Assembly: GCA_031772625.1 (NCBI GenBank)
Contig: CM062816.1
Location: forward strand, 1,665,149,385-1,665,213,384
DNA from: Pinus tabuliformis
Taxonomy: Eukaryota; Streptophyta; Pinopsida; Pinales; Pinaceae
DNA length: 64,000 nucleotides
Direction: 5' to 3'
The notes beneath the pieces were generated by a model. The model ran no database searches, was not told where the DNA came from, and saw only the letters and a list, made by a program, of their open reading frames with translations. Both the position numbers and the translations under genes were made by a program. Below, piece after piece: positions 1-12,058 of the stretch (within the stretch, counting starts at the first letter, position 1; each line of letters starts with the position of its first letter).

Positions 1-335
1 ACGGTATATATATGGTCTAAAAGTAGATAATCATAGACATCATAAGGATGATGAAAGCACTAACAATTGAGTGGTAAAGTAATGTCATATGAATCTCCAC
101 TACTAAAGTAATGTCATATGAATCTAACTTGACGAGGAAGGAAAAATCATATTGGAACCTAGAGCAGTCACAGAAAAAAGAACCTGAAAGCTACGAAATC
201 ATTCAATTTCAGAGTATCTCATCAAGTGGAAGAACTTACCTATGGAAGATTCCACATGGGAGGACAATAATTTTATACAGAAGCATAAAGAACTACTTAA
301 GCATTGAGGACAACACTTTTTGAATGAGAGGGGCA
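1..335 (+). pseudogene. Ty3/gypsy integrase C-terminal chromodomain fragment (chromovirus), copy 1
   Basis: From about 122 the plus strand reads as the end of a chromovirus pol: KIILEP, then SEYLIKWKNLP and DSTWEDNNFI, the chromodomain-like tail that follows the integrase GPY/F region. There is one in-frame TGA before KLRN, where the related copy at 44240-44400 has CGA. The frame ends just before a purine-rich tract (GAGAGGGGCA) and an LTR, the normal gypsy order. Bases 1-120 are not recognisable pol; they include a direct repeat of TAAAGTAATGTCATATGAAT and recur at 41188-41313. The piece is cut by the window start, so its left extent is unknown. It cannot encode a working integrase. Confidence 0.8.
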
Positions 336-636
336 TGTTAGGTCCCTATACTACTAGTGTAACCCCTTATTGTTATTAGTACAACCCCCTTATTATATCG
401 TTATGCCCATGTAGTCACCATATTATTATTATTGTGCCCTTAAATTATTATTCTTATGTCAGCTCTGATTATATTATGACCCCTTAGACTCCTATATATA
501 GAAACGAGGCCTTGTCATTTGTATCATCTAAGAATTGTTGATTTGTGTAATGTAAAGGAGGTTACCCCCTCGAAGAGGCTTATTTCTAAGGTGTTGATCT
601 ATATTTTCTATCTTTTTGTGAATTGGTTTCATATCA
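336..636 (+). repeat. LTR of the small chromovirus family, copy 1
   Basis: Begins TGTTAGGTCC after a purine-rich tract and ends CATATCA, followed two bases later by the primer-binding site TGGTATCAGAGC. A TATATATA box lies at 493-500. It is about 300 bp and lacks an internal 35-bp duplication present in the copies at 41524 and 44440. By eye it differs from the LTR at 41524 at about 10 substitutions, closer than that LTR is to 44440-44771. Confidence 0.85.
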
Positions 637-638
637 TT

Positions 639-745
639 TGGTATCAGAGCTTTGGATTCTAGGGTTTCGCTGCTTCAAACAGGTCATCGTGGCATTTATG
701 TTATAACTTTTTTTCTGCAATGTTTCAGAAGTGAAAAGAAAAACA
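639..745 (+). other. Primer-binding site and leader remnant of the chromovirus
   Basis: TGGTATCAGAGC at 639-650 matches the 3' end of plant initiator tRNA-Met, the usual primer for gypsy and copia elements. The following leader matches 41859-41962 up to about 745 (GTGAAAAGAAAAAC). The two sites then diverge abruptly, so the rest of this element is missing here. Confidence 0.8.
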
Positions 746-3623
746 AGGTCTCCCTTCATGAATGCAACTAGGGACCCTTTGTGATCACAACTAGGGCTTG
801 CACTATTGCAGCCTACTAGCCTCACACTACCTGGGGACTCCTGCATTGTAGCACTCTCTGTTACTTCATCTGCATCCGTCTCTACCCACATCTGTCGGTC
901 CTTCTACTCTCTCTTCGGGTCTCCCATAGCAAGGTATAATCCAAGAGGTTGGGTACCTCAAGTATATACCCCTCATCACTTGTAGTCCTCCTGACTACAA
1001 CTCGATGTCTCCCCACCTTTTCTCTAGATGTACGTGAGCACTCCCTGTAGTCCCTAGCATGCCCTAGGACACTACGACATAGCACCGGTGCATTAACTAT
1101 GCTAAAAGGTCACTTGTTAATTTGACCATGAATATATCTTCTACAAAGCAATATTTCTTAGATTTGTTTACATTAGTGGTTTGATAAGAACATTTCTACA
1201 GTCTCTTCACTGAATTTCATAAAGTTTTTACATTTATTCTTTTTGACAAAAAAGGGCTAACATTTTACCCTAGCTAAGGAAGGATTCTTTAAATAACCTT
1301 CTACCTTGGTTATTTTTTGTTCCATCTAAGATTGGAAAAGTGTCATGAATTGACATTGAACAATGTAAGAATCTAGTCTTCTCCAAAAACAATCAAGCCA
1401 ACTCTTTCATTTTGCAAATTACCTACCAGTTCTGGACATATTCTTTGAAATTTCTATGCTGAAGGTGTTGGATTTAGGTAAGTGATACAGAATGCACACC
1501 TACAGTTCTATTGTTCACCTATTAGACCAGTGAAAATTATAGGCAAAATTGGAAGGGTTGGACATGAATGTTCCAACCATACTCTTATTGGCCTGCAATA
1601 CATATATTCATAACACATACCTACAATACTATTGTTCACCTATTCTGCTAGTGCATATTGTAGGCAAATTGTTAATGTTGGACTTCGTTGTCTCAAGTTC
1701 ACACACCAGCGCTAAAGATGCAATGTATTGTGTGCATCCTTAGATATGTTTGACATTGCAAGCTAACTGTTTAAATAAATGCATGTATAAAACTTCTATA
1801 TTAGCAAAATAACCATCAATATTTTTTTCTAGCATTTTGCGCCGAATTCACAATAGTATGTTAAACAGTTTCATTTCAATGTCTAGAAATTAGGATATAT
1901 AAATGTGAGATATATACTCTAGATCTTTGGTTTATCTCCTTTTCAAATCTAAGTTTTTTTAGGCTACATGTTAATTGTTTGAACTTTGAACTTTGAATAA
2001 ATTCCTTAATGGACTTCGTAAATACTCAAATGAATGGACTTCATAAGGTAGTGGTACCATAAATTGTGTTATTTCAAAGTTTTGGCTTCCATATTTTCAC
2101 AAAATATAATGTCCTCAATAAATACTTATATGTATAGATACTTATGTTTAGGATTATATATGTGTCGGAGCGGTTCCTTTATGTTTTACTATAATCCTGA
2201 CATTGACAAGCTTTAGTTGACATTTTCCATCAATTGTTCATAGAATATGCAAAAGATTTCATTGTCAAAATGTGGCAAAAGTTACATTTCTCTTGATCTT
2301 TTTTTTATTGTTCATGACAAGATAATCATGTTGCAAGAATGAGGTATCCTACAGTCTGTTTCAATTTGTGGATATTTCTTTTCCTCCCATTTTTTTTTAC
2401 AAGGATGTAAATTTGATTTTCATGTTGATGGTTTTTGCATGTATCTTATCTAGCCCCAAATGTTGGTAATGGGGCGGATCTTGAGAAGTAGTTGTGGAAA
2501 CAGACTATCAGATGTTAATGTTACAATACCACTTCCATCTGGTATCAACCTCATGTCTTAGTTCAAAGTCATTTATTTGTGTTTCTTAGCTCTAAGTCAT
2601 ATGTTTTTGAGCTTTACCAGATCAATTATTTCATTAATCCAATATTCATGGATTGTATTTCTCACCCGATGTTAGTTACTTGACATGGTTGATATAACAT
2701 TTAATTCTAGGTCACTTTTATTTTAGGTTAGAGATTTTATTGATTAAAAGGATGTTCATATTTTGATTAGTTTACTTGGAGCTTGATTTTAAAAAAATTC
2801 TAAATTCCACGTGGATGTTATTTTTTCAGGGTGAGCTCCTTGCACCAGTAAGGTCAGATTAGTCCTAGAACATAGGTATACAACAAGAACATCTTTGGCC
2901 TTTGTTGTGTATCTATTATTCTTTATATCATTGATGGATGGTTATTGATTATGTAAAACAGAGGATGGGAAGGTCTTGCCAATTCTGTTGACCAAACAAA
3001 ATAAAATGGAGTGGTAGAATTGTGTTTTAAAGGGTGAGAGAGAAATTAGTACTTGAAAGGTAGAACTTGAGAATGGCAAGCTATCTGATCTGGATCTAGA
3101 GACATAATAGACCGTGGAAAAAAATGATTGTATTGACGAGTCTTCCCAAAGAATAAGCTCTAATTGTTAGACCACTGCCCCAATTTCAGTTATCTGTAAT
3201 GGAAATAGTGACTCTAGCTTTATTTGTATGAATAATAACTTTCGCCATTGTCCTATTCATTTCCTATGAATGATTTTGATTTTCAAACTCCAACTAGTTT
3301 TTTGTTAAATTAAGTAAAGCTTTGATGACAAATTTATAGTTTTCAAATCTCTTTTCTAAATCTATTTTCTTGAGTAAATTTGTCTTTTTACTTTAGTTAT
3401 TATAGATTGCTACTGTGTGACATATGCTATGATATAATTGCCTGGATAAATAGATAGAAGTGTTGTACAACATAGTCTTTTTTAAATTGAAAGAAACAAT
3501 ATTTCCAAATACAAAGTTTATTAATTAGGAACATCTTTTAGAATTCTTTGCTAAGTTATGATTAGATTTCGATAGGGGATTTTGTGTACGCTGATATTCT
3601 TTTGTCTCTTTGGTTTTTTTCAG
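746..3623. other. No recognisable gene; unannotated plant DNA
   Basis: Short open frames on both strands (for example 634-1085 minus and 1549-1743 plus) have no recognisable motif. The part 746-1085 is less AT-rich than its surroundings. If the exon at 3624 belongs to a real gene, 746-3623 could be intron, since a normal polypyrimidine tract and acceptor precede that exon. I see no upstream partner exon. Confidence 0.4.
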
Positions 3624-3852
3624 GTAACAATGGTTAATAAGGAATGTGTTCTTGAGCAGGAGGCACACATCCTATTCTACTATCAACAAGAAACTCCATG
3701 GTTTTTACGCATGGCAAAAAAATCGCAGATGTTAGTGGGATATCCAAAGTCCGTGTTGGATGAATTTAATACTAGTGATGATTTTGATTCCTTGTCAGAT
3801 AAAGAATGTCATGAGTCAAATTCAAATAAACAGAAGCAGTTCAAGAATGAAG
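3624..3852 (+). CDS. Exon resembling the end of a plant ubiquitin-specific protease (USP/UBP) domain; partial gene or pseudogene
   Basis: A pyrimidine-rich tract ending TTTTTTTCAG at 3623 gives a good splice acceptor. The exon is then open in phase 0 and reads VTMVNKECVLEQEAHILFYY followed by QQETPWF. In plant USPs of the UBP20-23 type, the segment after the catalytic His box (a DDSKVT-like stretch) continues V...VL.QEAYILFY.R..TPWF. The match is therefore to the last strand of the USP fold, without the Cys and His boxes. It continues into an acidic, Ser/Asn-rich linker (NTSDDFDSLSDKE). AAG|GTGAAG at 3852/3853 is a plausible donor. No earlier or later exon is visible in the window. The exon has no stop or frameshift, so a real gene with long introns is possible; a captured or pseudogenised exon is equally possible. 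The family call is from memory of the motif. Confidence 0.5.
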
Positions 3853-3960
3853 GTGAAGCTATTGATTTCTGTCTGAGTCAATTTCTTTTATTTGTTGGTT
3901 GTTGTCATGTTTTGAGTGTGGACTTGTGAAATTCCAAATTCCATCTTGGTTTATATAAAG

Positions 3961-3963
<3 letters not shown>

Positions 3964-4037
<74 letters not shown>
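3964..4037. repeat. (TA)n microsatellite
   Basis: An uninterrupted AT dinucleotide run of about 74 bp lies just downstream of the USP-like exon. Such runs are prone to slippage and to assembly error. Confidence 0.95.
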
Positions 4038-4040
<3 letters not shown>

Positions 4041-4505
4041 GTTCATGGTTTCCGAAGATCTGTGTTACATTTGCACAGAAGTTTAGATATCATTCAGATA
4101 TCTAAACACTAAACAACAACAACATTGAGATTTTTCTTTCACTCAACCTATAACATATTGCATCTATCTTCATCAATGTTCTTCTTCCATATGTTATCAA
4201 CTTATGACATTTCCTTTGCAATATTTGGTGCATTTTCTAGTTATAGGTCATTTATAGATTATAAATGTCTTCAGACTTTCACTTCTAATTGAGTATTCAA
4301 CTCAACATATTGATTATCTTATATATAATTATTTTTTCCTCCACCCACTTTTCATAACTTCCATAACCATTAGGTAGGGACCTGCAACTTCAATGTTGCT
4401 TTGCTTGTTTAGTAAAATATTGTCGAGACTTTAATTTATTTAACACTATAGAATTTACAATTTATGAAGTTTCAAGGTCTAATTTTAAAAGTCTAATGCT
4501 TTAAA

Positions 4506-4574
4506 GGGTGCTAGCTCAATGGAAGAGCACTTGCTTTACAAGCAGGAGGTTGGTGGTTCTATTCCATTGTACCC
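4506..4574 (+). tRNA. tRNA-Val(UAC)-like sequence of bacterial/organelle type, probably a pseudogene
   Basis: The sequence folds as a near-complete cloverleaf. The acceptor is GGGTGC paired with GTACCC (one wobble). The D arm is GCTC-AATGGAA-GAGC. The anticodon arm is CTTGC-TTTACAA-GCAGG with anticodon TAC. The T arm is GGTGG-TTCTATT-CCATT. It resembles bacterial and mitochondrial tRNA-Val (GGGTGATTAGCTCA-type start) rather than plant nuclear tRNA-Val. Defects are a T-loop TTCTATT where TTCGATT is expected and a short overall length (69 nt). I infer a mitochondrion-derived fragment in nuclear DNA. The alternative is the head of a tRNA-derived SINE, but no SINE tail is evident. No CCA is encoded. 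Confidence 0.55.
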
Positions 4575-4612
4575 TGACATGATCTATATGGAATGAGCTT
4601 TTGACCAGCACC

Positions 4613-5395
4613 AATGAGCTTCTGTGACATTTTTCAACTCTCACCAAATTATGAAATGGTGACACTCAACGAATGCCACCATATATATGCATCAATAGTG
4701 ACGAACCTCAAAGGTATGTAACCATAAATCATTGTTGTTGATATGAAATAGTGATGGTTGATGTTCGTCATTATAGTCATTATTCGTGACGGACCGTGAA
4801 TGTCACCACAACACCTATACTTATGGCAATGTGGCTTTTGGTTAGGGTCAACGAATGTCACCATATATATGCACCAATAGTGACGCACATGAAATATCCA
4901 TCACAATAAATCATTGTTGTTCATATGAAATTGTGACAGTCGCTATTCGTCATTATAATCAATATTCAAGACGGACCTTTAATGTCACCATAACACCTAT
5001 ACTTTTGGTGACGCCACCTTTGGTGACGTTCAGTTTTTTGTGATGGAGACTATGGTCCGTCACCATTGCTCATATGAAATGGTGACAGTTACTATCTGTC
5101 ATTATAAATCATTATTAGTGACTGACTTTGAATGTCACTACAACACCTATACTTTTGGCGACGCCACCTTTGGTGATGTTCAATTTTTTGTGACAGAGGC
5201 TATGGTCCATCACCATTGCTCATATGAAATGCTGACGGTCACTATCCTTCATTATAAATCATTATTGGTGATGGACTTTGAATGTCACTATAACACCTAT
5301 ACTTTTGGCGGCGCTACTTTTGGTGACGTTTAGTTTTTGGTAACGAAAGCTCTTTTGACTATCACCAATGAGCTTATGGTGACATTTTTCGCCCC
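4613..5395. repeat. Tandem array, about 150-180-bp unit, rich in GTGAC/GTCAC
   Basis: The marker ACACCTATAC recurs at 4811, 4993, 5143 and 5293 (spacing 182, 150, 150). Each unit contains TCATATGAAATGGTGAC-like and GGTGACG motifs in both orientations, so single strands could fold. The outer edges share CACCAATGAGCTT followed by GTGACATTTTT (about 4613 and 5357) in direct orientation. The small open frames here repeat the unit (CHYNTYTFG) and are probably not genes. This could be subterminal DNA of a class II transposon or a small satellite; no transposase is present. Confidence 0.75.
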
Positions 5396-6230
5396 TAACC
5401 AATGTCCTTTTTTCTTGTAGTTCCTTCCTGGGTTTGATTTTTGCATCATCAATGAAAGGTTATTTCTCCTTGTATTTCTATGAGTATTGTGATGGATTAT
5501 ATGTGGTCTATATGGTTGTACTTTCATGAGTATTTATGTTGTTATTATGCTCATTATATGTGTGTTTTATGACAAAAAATATGTATGACTTTCATCATCT
5601 TTTTACTTGTAAATGAATGCATAATGCATCTATGGCCTAATAGATGGTAATGTAGAAAATTACTCAAGGGAGAAATTTTTCTTAGTGATTCTCATATAAG
5701 TACAAGACCCTTATGTTTAATTTTGTTGGTTACACCTGTAGATTACATTCTTGCGACATGTTTGGCATAATGCCTATCATGGTTAGTAGGGATATGATTA
5801 ATGTCTTGTTTAACTTATTTCTTTTGCATAATTGTTTCCATGTTCTTTTACTGGTCCTCATTTATCATTCCATTATGGGAAGTGACCTTGACTCTGGGCC
5901 TGAAAAGGTGGCTCAAATCGGGGATCCTGGCATAACACAGGTAAATTGGGTCTTTGGACACTAGTAGGCAAGCCTGTGAGAGCAAATTTTGGTTTTTGGA
6001 CACTGTCATGCCTATAGTATGAGAACAACTGACGCTTAAGATGTCTAGAACATCAGTGGAACCCACGAACAGGATGCATGAGTGGCTGACATGTCTCCTA
6101 AGGGTTTTTTTGCTGATGTGGATGGGCTGGTTGATGTGTTCCAACGATTCCACTTCCTTAAGGTCACATAGGACATCAAAAACAAACATAGTAGCCTCTT
6201 GTCGCATGTTTACCCTGGTTGGTTAGTTAC
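5396..6230. other. No recognisable gene
   Basis: Overlapping open frames at 5713-5964 plus and 5848-6207 minus have no recognisable domain. No tandem structure or transposon end is apparent up to the start of the duplicated block at 6231. Confidence 0.35.
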
Positions 6231-8777
6231 TTGGGTAGATTCGTAAGGAGGGTGTTACAAGAAGGAAATCCACTAGCAAGTACATGTTTTGTGTTGAGAT
6301 TAAGGAATTTATACTTAAATACTAAAATTCCAAAGTACTGAGGATATAAACCAACCTAGAACCTTAATTAACATAAACCACTAAGCACACATGGAATAAT
6401 TTAAAGAATATAAACTACATATTGGCACACAATAAATATTCACAAGGCACACATATATTTTTCCTTGGAAACCATTATCCAAGAAAACCACCCAAAATTT
6501 GAGCTTCGTCACTTATATATTATCAATAGGATATCAAAGCTAGATTACAATGAATTTAGATCGTGGTGTGTAGCTAAGACAAATAAACTCATCCAATTGT
6601 GAATATTCATCATTTTTTATCATCCTGATGTCATGATCTATTTATAAAAATAAAAATTCATATTTCTTAGCTTCTAAAATATCTTGGCAAACTTGGAATA
6701 GATAAGACTTTTTTGTCTAGTTCAGACTATACTAGATTTTCCTTCAACCTTCATTCTTAGTGGACTATGTGCATGAACTCAACTAGGTTTCATTTGACTA
6801 CTTGAGTTTATTATAGGCATCTATAAGTTTCTCAATCTCTTGTAAACTTTGATTGAATTAACTATTATGGACTTGAGTATGATCATATTCATTTAATCAT
6901 CTAATTGTCTCCTCATTGAATTTACTTTGACCATGGTATCAATTTTCTATTCTAGTCTGTTGTTCCATATTAGACTTGTTTCTTTCCTAGTAGTCTTACA
7001 TGATTACTCAATGAATTGACTAAACATGATTTGACTAAAATTTGCTATAAAAAGTACAACATTTTAACATTTTCCACTTGTTTTCCTCTTTACATGAAAT
7101 TTTAGTGTTAATATGGTTCCATTAATGAACTAGGGCATCAAGCCCAACTACTATTTACACAAATATTTTTTATAAGCAATCACCAACTTTATTAGCATGT
7201 ATACACCATTCTGCAGGGTTTCTCCTTTTACTTGTAGCAGCTTCTTACTTTCCATGGCACATCTAATGAAATTGTTTTGTACATCAACATGTTTTGTTCT
7301 CTTATGGTACTACATGTTCTTTGCCAAGAAAATTGCATTCTAACTATAAAAACCTATCCTTACTTTTTCCTCAAGCAAACCCTATACTGAAGCCAAAATT
7401 ACCATCATAAACCACTTCCTTATTTAAATGAGCGAACGCTATATATTTGTGATAAATGGTTACTAGTTTATGTACGAACTACTTCTTATTTTTATTTATT
7501 TATAATTTTACCATCTTTCTTTTTATCTTTGTGTAGTATTCCTTTTTAAATATTACTCTGTTTTCCTATTAAAAAACACAAATTAAAATTAAAACCCAAA
7601 AAGGCAAGAGGAGAAGAGTAAAGAATAAAAATAATATTGCGCAAATCTGAAATTCTTAAAATGTTGTTCCCAACAAGAAAGAAAAGAAAAGTCATCTTTA
7701 AAGACCTACTACACCTTCTCTTAGTATATTGTTGTCTTCTATGAAAACTGTTTTAAAATTATAGGATAAATTAATATACTTGACAAGATTGCTGCAAATT
7801 CACCGTTACCCGGAATCTGATTCAAATCAAAGTAACCGATAACCGATATGGTTGACATGTACTTCAATAACAGTGTTCTCTTATAAGTGGCTACTTATTG
7901 TTCCAGATGAATCATGAATCTGACCCATTTACATTCCTAGTTTGTTCACTTTAATTGTGTGATATAAATTGATGTGATTTCATTTTATAATTGTATTTTG
8001 ATATTAATTATTAATATAATATCTAACTAATAAAAATAAATACATTTGGTCTACATCTTTTATTTACCAAATAAAAAAATTAAATAAATAAAGAAAAATA
8101 AAAAATCCTGGAGTGAACCTTATTATTAGCAACGTGATCTTTTGAAATAAATATTGAATCTTATTATTAGCAACTTGATCTTTTTAAAAACATATAAAAT
8201 ATTATGCAAAAGTTTGAGCAAAATATCTCGCGAATAATATAGCAATATCTTGTTTACATTTGCCCATGAGCAAATTGTTCTTTTGTAGTATCGTAATTGA
8301 CACAAGCTTTTCTGACTAATACGTAACCCTTCCCATTTTTCAACGATCTCCTTTGAAAATAATGAATGATTGAAAGTATGACAGGAAAAGGAATGGGAGG
8401 ATTATATTTGGAGATTCTTGCGTCCAATCTATTTAATATTTAATACCCTAATTTATTATCATCATTTTCAATGAACGTTGTTCACACATTTCACAACGCT
8501 AAAGTGCAAATTGTTTTGGAGGATTCGGAATTGATTAAAACTTTATGCATCTTTCAACATTATCCGACTATAATGAAAAAGTATTGAATAAATGAAACTA
8601 TGACAAACAATAATAGGACCATTGTTCAAGATTCATGGGCATAATTTTCTATGAACGTCCTTAGATATTTCACAATGCTAAAGTGCAAATTGCTTTGTAG
8701 TATTAGTAATTGATTCTCTTATTCGTATGTTTCGCATCATTCAACAGCCTCCTTTTACATACAAGCAATTTTAAAAA
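6231..8777 (+). repeat. Duplicated composite block, copy A
   Basis: This is a direct copy of 15864-18602, collinear for about 2.5 kb with scattered substitutions and indels. Shared landmarks include ACATATATTTTTCCTTGGAA (6450), CAGGGTTTCTCCTTTT (7214), TTCAACGATCTCCTTTGAAA (8338) and ATGAACGTCGTTCACACATT-like sequence near 8470. The left edge lies inside copia RNase H: GVTRRKSTSKYMFC at about 6252-6293 matches DVYRRKSMRGYTFC at the edge of copy B. A roughly 10-bp insertion sits near 6240. Copy A has one copy of a 129-bp unit that is present three times in copy B. No gene is seen in the block. Confidence 0.85.
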
Positions 8778-8809
8778 TTTCTATTCTTTAAATGCAACTT
8801 TTGTTCCTA

Positions 8810-8915
8810 TTCTTTAAATGAAAGTTTTGATCGAGAGCCTCAATTCTTTAAACAAATGCAAGTTCTTTAAATGAAAGTTTTGATCGAGAGCCTCAATTCT
8901 TTAAACAAATGCAAG
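8810..8915. repeat. Two tandem copies of a 53-bp unit
   Basis: The unit begins TTCTTTAAATGAAAGTTTTG and repeats at 8810 and 8863 with near identity. It lies immediately right of the duplicated block and is absent at the corresponding place in copy B. Confidence 0.85.
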
Positions 8916-9586
8916 TTCTGATATTTGAGTAGATATAATGTTTCTAGGTTTTGATAAAAAACCTTAGTTTTTTAACAAAATGAAAGTTCTGATTTTTTAA
9001 TAGACATAATGTTTCTCGAACCTAAACCTCGCTTGCTTTTCATAGTTCCTTAACCAAATAGTAATTGAAGTCTTAGACCACAAGAATATTAATTTATAAA
9101 ATGTGCATTTGAAAATTAAATCATGCTCCTTTATTGTAGAAACATAAGGCAGATGTTATGACTTAGAAACCACTCACTCATGAATATGGGATAAGTAGTG
9201 TGCCTAGTTTACTCGACAAAGTTTTTGCCAATGGATGTGCACATGTTAATCAAATTGATAATCCATGGCATCATTTTTTTGAGTCTCTTGCTTCTATCAC
9301 TTTTAGTGAGTGGCCAAAGCTATAGCGATCAATCAATGGAGCTAGAGACACAAGCATTTCCTTTAAGATCTAAGAACACGTACACATTACTTAGTAGTTA
9401 TAGATAATATTTAACTCGATATGGTGACTCAACCTATGAAATTGAAACTGTACTAGTAATATGAGAAAGCTTAACACCTATCGTATTTCTTGTATAGGTT
9501 AAACTAAGCCTCTATGTATCTTAGCTTCATGTTAGTTATTCCCATAAGATTAGGACATCAACCCTTGAATAGAAACAACTTTGAGA

Positions 9587-10470
9587 CATTGGATGCATAG
9601 CCTTAGGGTTCCTCTTTTCTATTTCATAGTTTTCTCTCACTAGTTTCATATTGACTTACTAGTTTTTTAACTACATGAGTTACAGAGTCCCTAGTTCTCA
9701 CGGTGAAAGAGACAATGCTTTATTCTATTTATTATTGAGTTACCATTTTTTAACTACTTTAAAATTGTAATTAATGCTTGCGAATGTAACAATAGTCTAA
9801 TTGGTGTTCAAAGAAGTAACTCCCTTTCATGCATAACTAATGGATAAGACCTTGTGGTTCTGTCTTGCTTAGATTGCCTGGGTCCATCTCTCTAAAGTCT
9901 TGAAAAGTTACTTCCACTTGGTCATGCTCTTTCATGCATAACTAATCGATTATATGTGATTAGATCATCCACATGTGATGTGCTACAACACAATAGATAC
10001 AAAAACAGAATCATTAAAGTTGTATGAGATTATGTTTGTCATATGGAAACGTTCAGAGGCTCAAACATTATTTAATTCAATTCTCGAGAACAAGGAATCA
10101 CGTAGCAGGACAAGCTGACATGTTTCAATGGCCAAGCAAAAGCATTGGAAATGTGCCACTACACTACAACTTTTTGAGAAGATGTAGGAGAAATCCTAGA
10201 AACCATGTATTAAGATTCTTTGACACTCGATGCATAGCCTTAGCATTACTCTTTTCTATTTCAGGGTTTTCTCTCACTAGTTTCATATTGAGTTGCGAGT
10301 TTTTTAATTGCATGAGTAAATATTGGGTAGCAACACTCCACCTTTATTCTATTTATTATTGAGTTACCAGTTTTTTAACTACTTTAAAATTGTAACTAAT
10401 GCTTGCAAATGTAACATCACTCTAATTGGTGTTCTGAGAAGTAACTCGCATCCATGCATAACTAATGGAT
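9587..10470 (+). repeat. Pair of direct repeats of about 250 bp
   Basis: 9587-9845 and 10228-10470 share GATGCATAGCCTTAG, TTTCTCTCACTAGTTTCATA, ATTTATTATTGAGTTACCA and CATGCATAACTAATGG in the same order. The intervening 380 bp is different. The open frame 10024-10362 spans the second copy but has no recognisable domain. The rest of 8916-11027 shows no gene. Confidence 0.75.
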
Positions 10471-11027
10471 CAGTTAATTTAGCTCACTAGATTACTCTCG
10501 GTAGATGGGTTTTCTTTGCATCTCAATTCTTTCCACTCATCTAATTTGATCAGTTATGTCTTTTTCCCATGCTTTGGACTAGTAAATCAGCAGTTTGAAT
10601 GGCTTTAGTAGACTATTGTCATCTCAACCTAAGATTTTCCATTGTTAAGAGCATGTCCCATGGGACAATTTACGATATGGTTCTCTCCTACTATAGATAT
10701 TTTCAATTTCAACAAGCAAGCACTTGAGAAGATCGATGGACTTGCTTCGAAAACCATTACACTTCTATGGAGAACCACAATGTCCACTGAGAATTTATGC
10801 CATATTTTGTTGCACTCCCAAAATCATTTCAAACCAGTACTGCTATGAATACCCGTTAAATAGTGTCAAAATCTAAATTCCCATATTTTAGTTTGGTAGG
10901 GAGGGGTCCAATTTAGAAACTCTTAGCTTTTAGTCTTTTCCCATTGTTTGGAGATTAGCTTAGTCAACTCGAATTCCCTTGTTCCTCCTCCTTAAGGTAG
11001 GGACTAGCTGCCCTGCAACCCTCCTTG

Positions 11028-11490
11028 TTTAAATGTCTTTTTAATTTGGAAGATTTTATATGAAGTTAACGATGTCACAATGTCTTCGTCGTCATATTAA
11101 GTTATTTATTTATAAGTTAATTTATTTTATTTAAATAAGTGAAAGTTAATATATTGCTTACCATATAACTAGTTTAAAAATCAAAACAAAAAATAATCCC
11201 TTCGTTCTAGACATACAATATGATTGAACACGTGCACCATAGAGTGATGATTCTAGCAATAGTTTGGTCACTCAAACCAATATCGCTTTAATAAATTTTC
11301 TATTATTTAATTTAATAAATGTTACATTTATTTTATTTAATAAATGTTATAATTAATTGGATGTCATAATTAATAAATGACCAAATCTTAATAATGTTAT
11401 TAATCCTAAAAACAATATATTATCATTATGTATTACAAAAGTCTAATATGTAGCATTATAATTAATTGTAATATAATTTAATAAATGTTA
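11028..11490 (+). repeat. Dispersed repeat R2, copy 1 (3' part only)
   Basis: This matches 19880-20340 and part of 22785-22995: AAGATTTTATATGAAGTTAA, then TTCTAGACATACA, GATTGAACA.GTGCACCATAGA, then a TTTAATAAATGTTA-rich tail. Compared with the other copies, the left part (GCTGACAGCCGCTAAATAAT region) is missing. It lacks coding sequence and may be a solo LTR or a non-autonomous element; termini are not resolved. Confidence 0.75.
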
Positions 11491-12058
11491 TTTTGATTTT
11501 GGAAAATCCCTTACCACATTCATATTCCCTTTCTCATTTGCAAGAAAACTGAAAACACCTTAACTTGGGGGGAAGGGATATTCATATTTCTTGCCACATG
11601 TCACATTTCATTTCATCCTAACCAACATATTTTCCAAATCAACTATTTTTACATTTTGATTCAAAAAAAAATTATATGTTTTGCAATGGTCAATTGATGA
11701 GCACATTAAATGTTTGACAGTCACTATGGAATTAAAAATGAATTCTCAATGTTTTCCAGTATTTTGATGCAACAAAAATAATAAAAGTATACAACACAAG
11801 AACCAATACTCATAAAATTTTGGTTGTCACACAAGAACAAACCATAAAAAATATATATGTTGAAATCAAATATATTTCAAGGTACACTTTGCAAAAACAA
11901 TAAAATTGTCAAATGATATGATTATGCAAAGTTAAAAGAGAATCTATACAAAGTCAAAGCTCATAAAGAGGCAAACAATTTCAAGAAGATAAACTTATGA
12001 TTAAGTGAATCAATGCAATAGTTGCATCAGGACATGCAATATCTTCAGTTGAAGGGTA
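11491..12058. other. No recognisable gene between R2 and the copia LTR
   Basis: AT-rich sequence with no long open frame. Its last bases (TTGAAGGGTA) resemble a weak polypurine tract next to the LTR. That would make sense only if another element's interior lay to the left, and I see no pol motif there. Confidence 0.3.

Noticed and set aside
2830..2847. An 18-nt micro-exon (CAG|GGTGAGCTCCTTGCACCA|GTAAGG) upstream of the USP-like exon
   Set aside because: Splice signals look good, but six codons (GELLAP) cannot be placed in the USP family, and such matches are expected by chance in 3 kb.
4855..5333. Overlapping plus-strand ORFs of 62-97 aa as a small secreted-protein gene
   Set aside because: The protein repeats follow the 150-bp DNA period (CHYNTYTFG), a by-product of the tandem array.
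5848..6207. 119-aa minus-strand frame as a gene
   Set aside because: No recognisable domain and a competing frame on the other strand; length is within chance for this composition.
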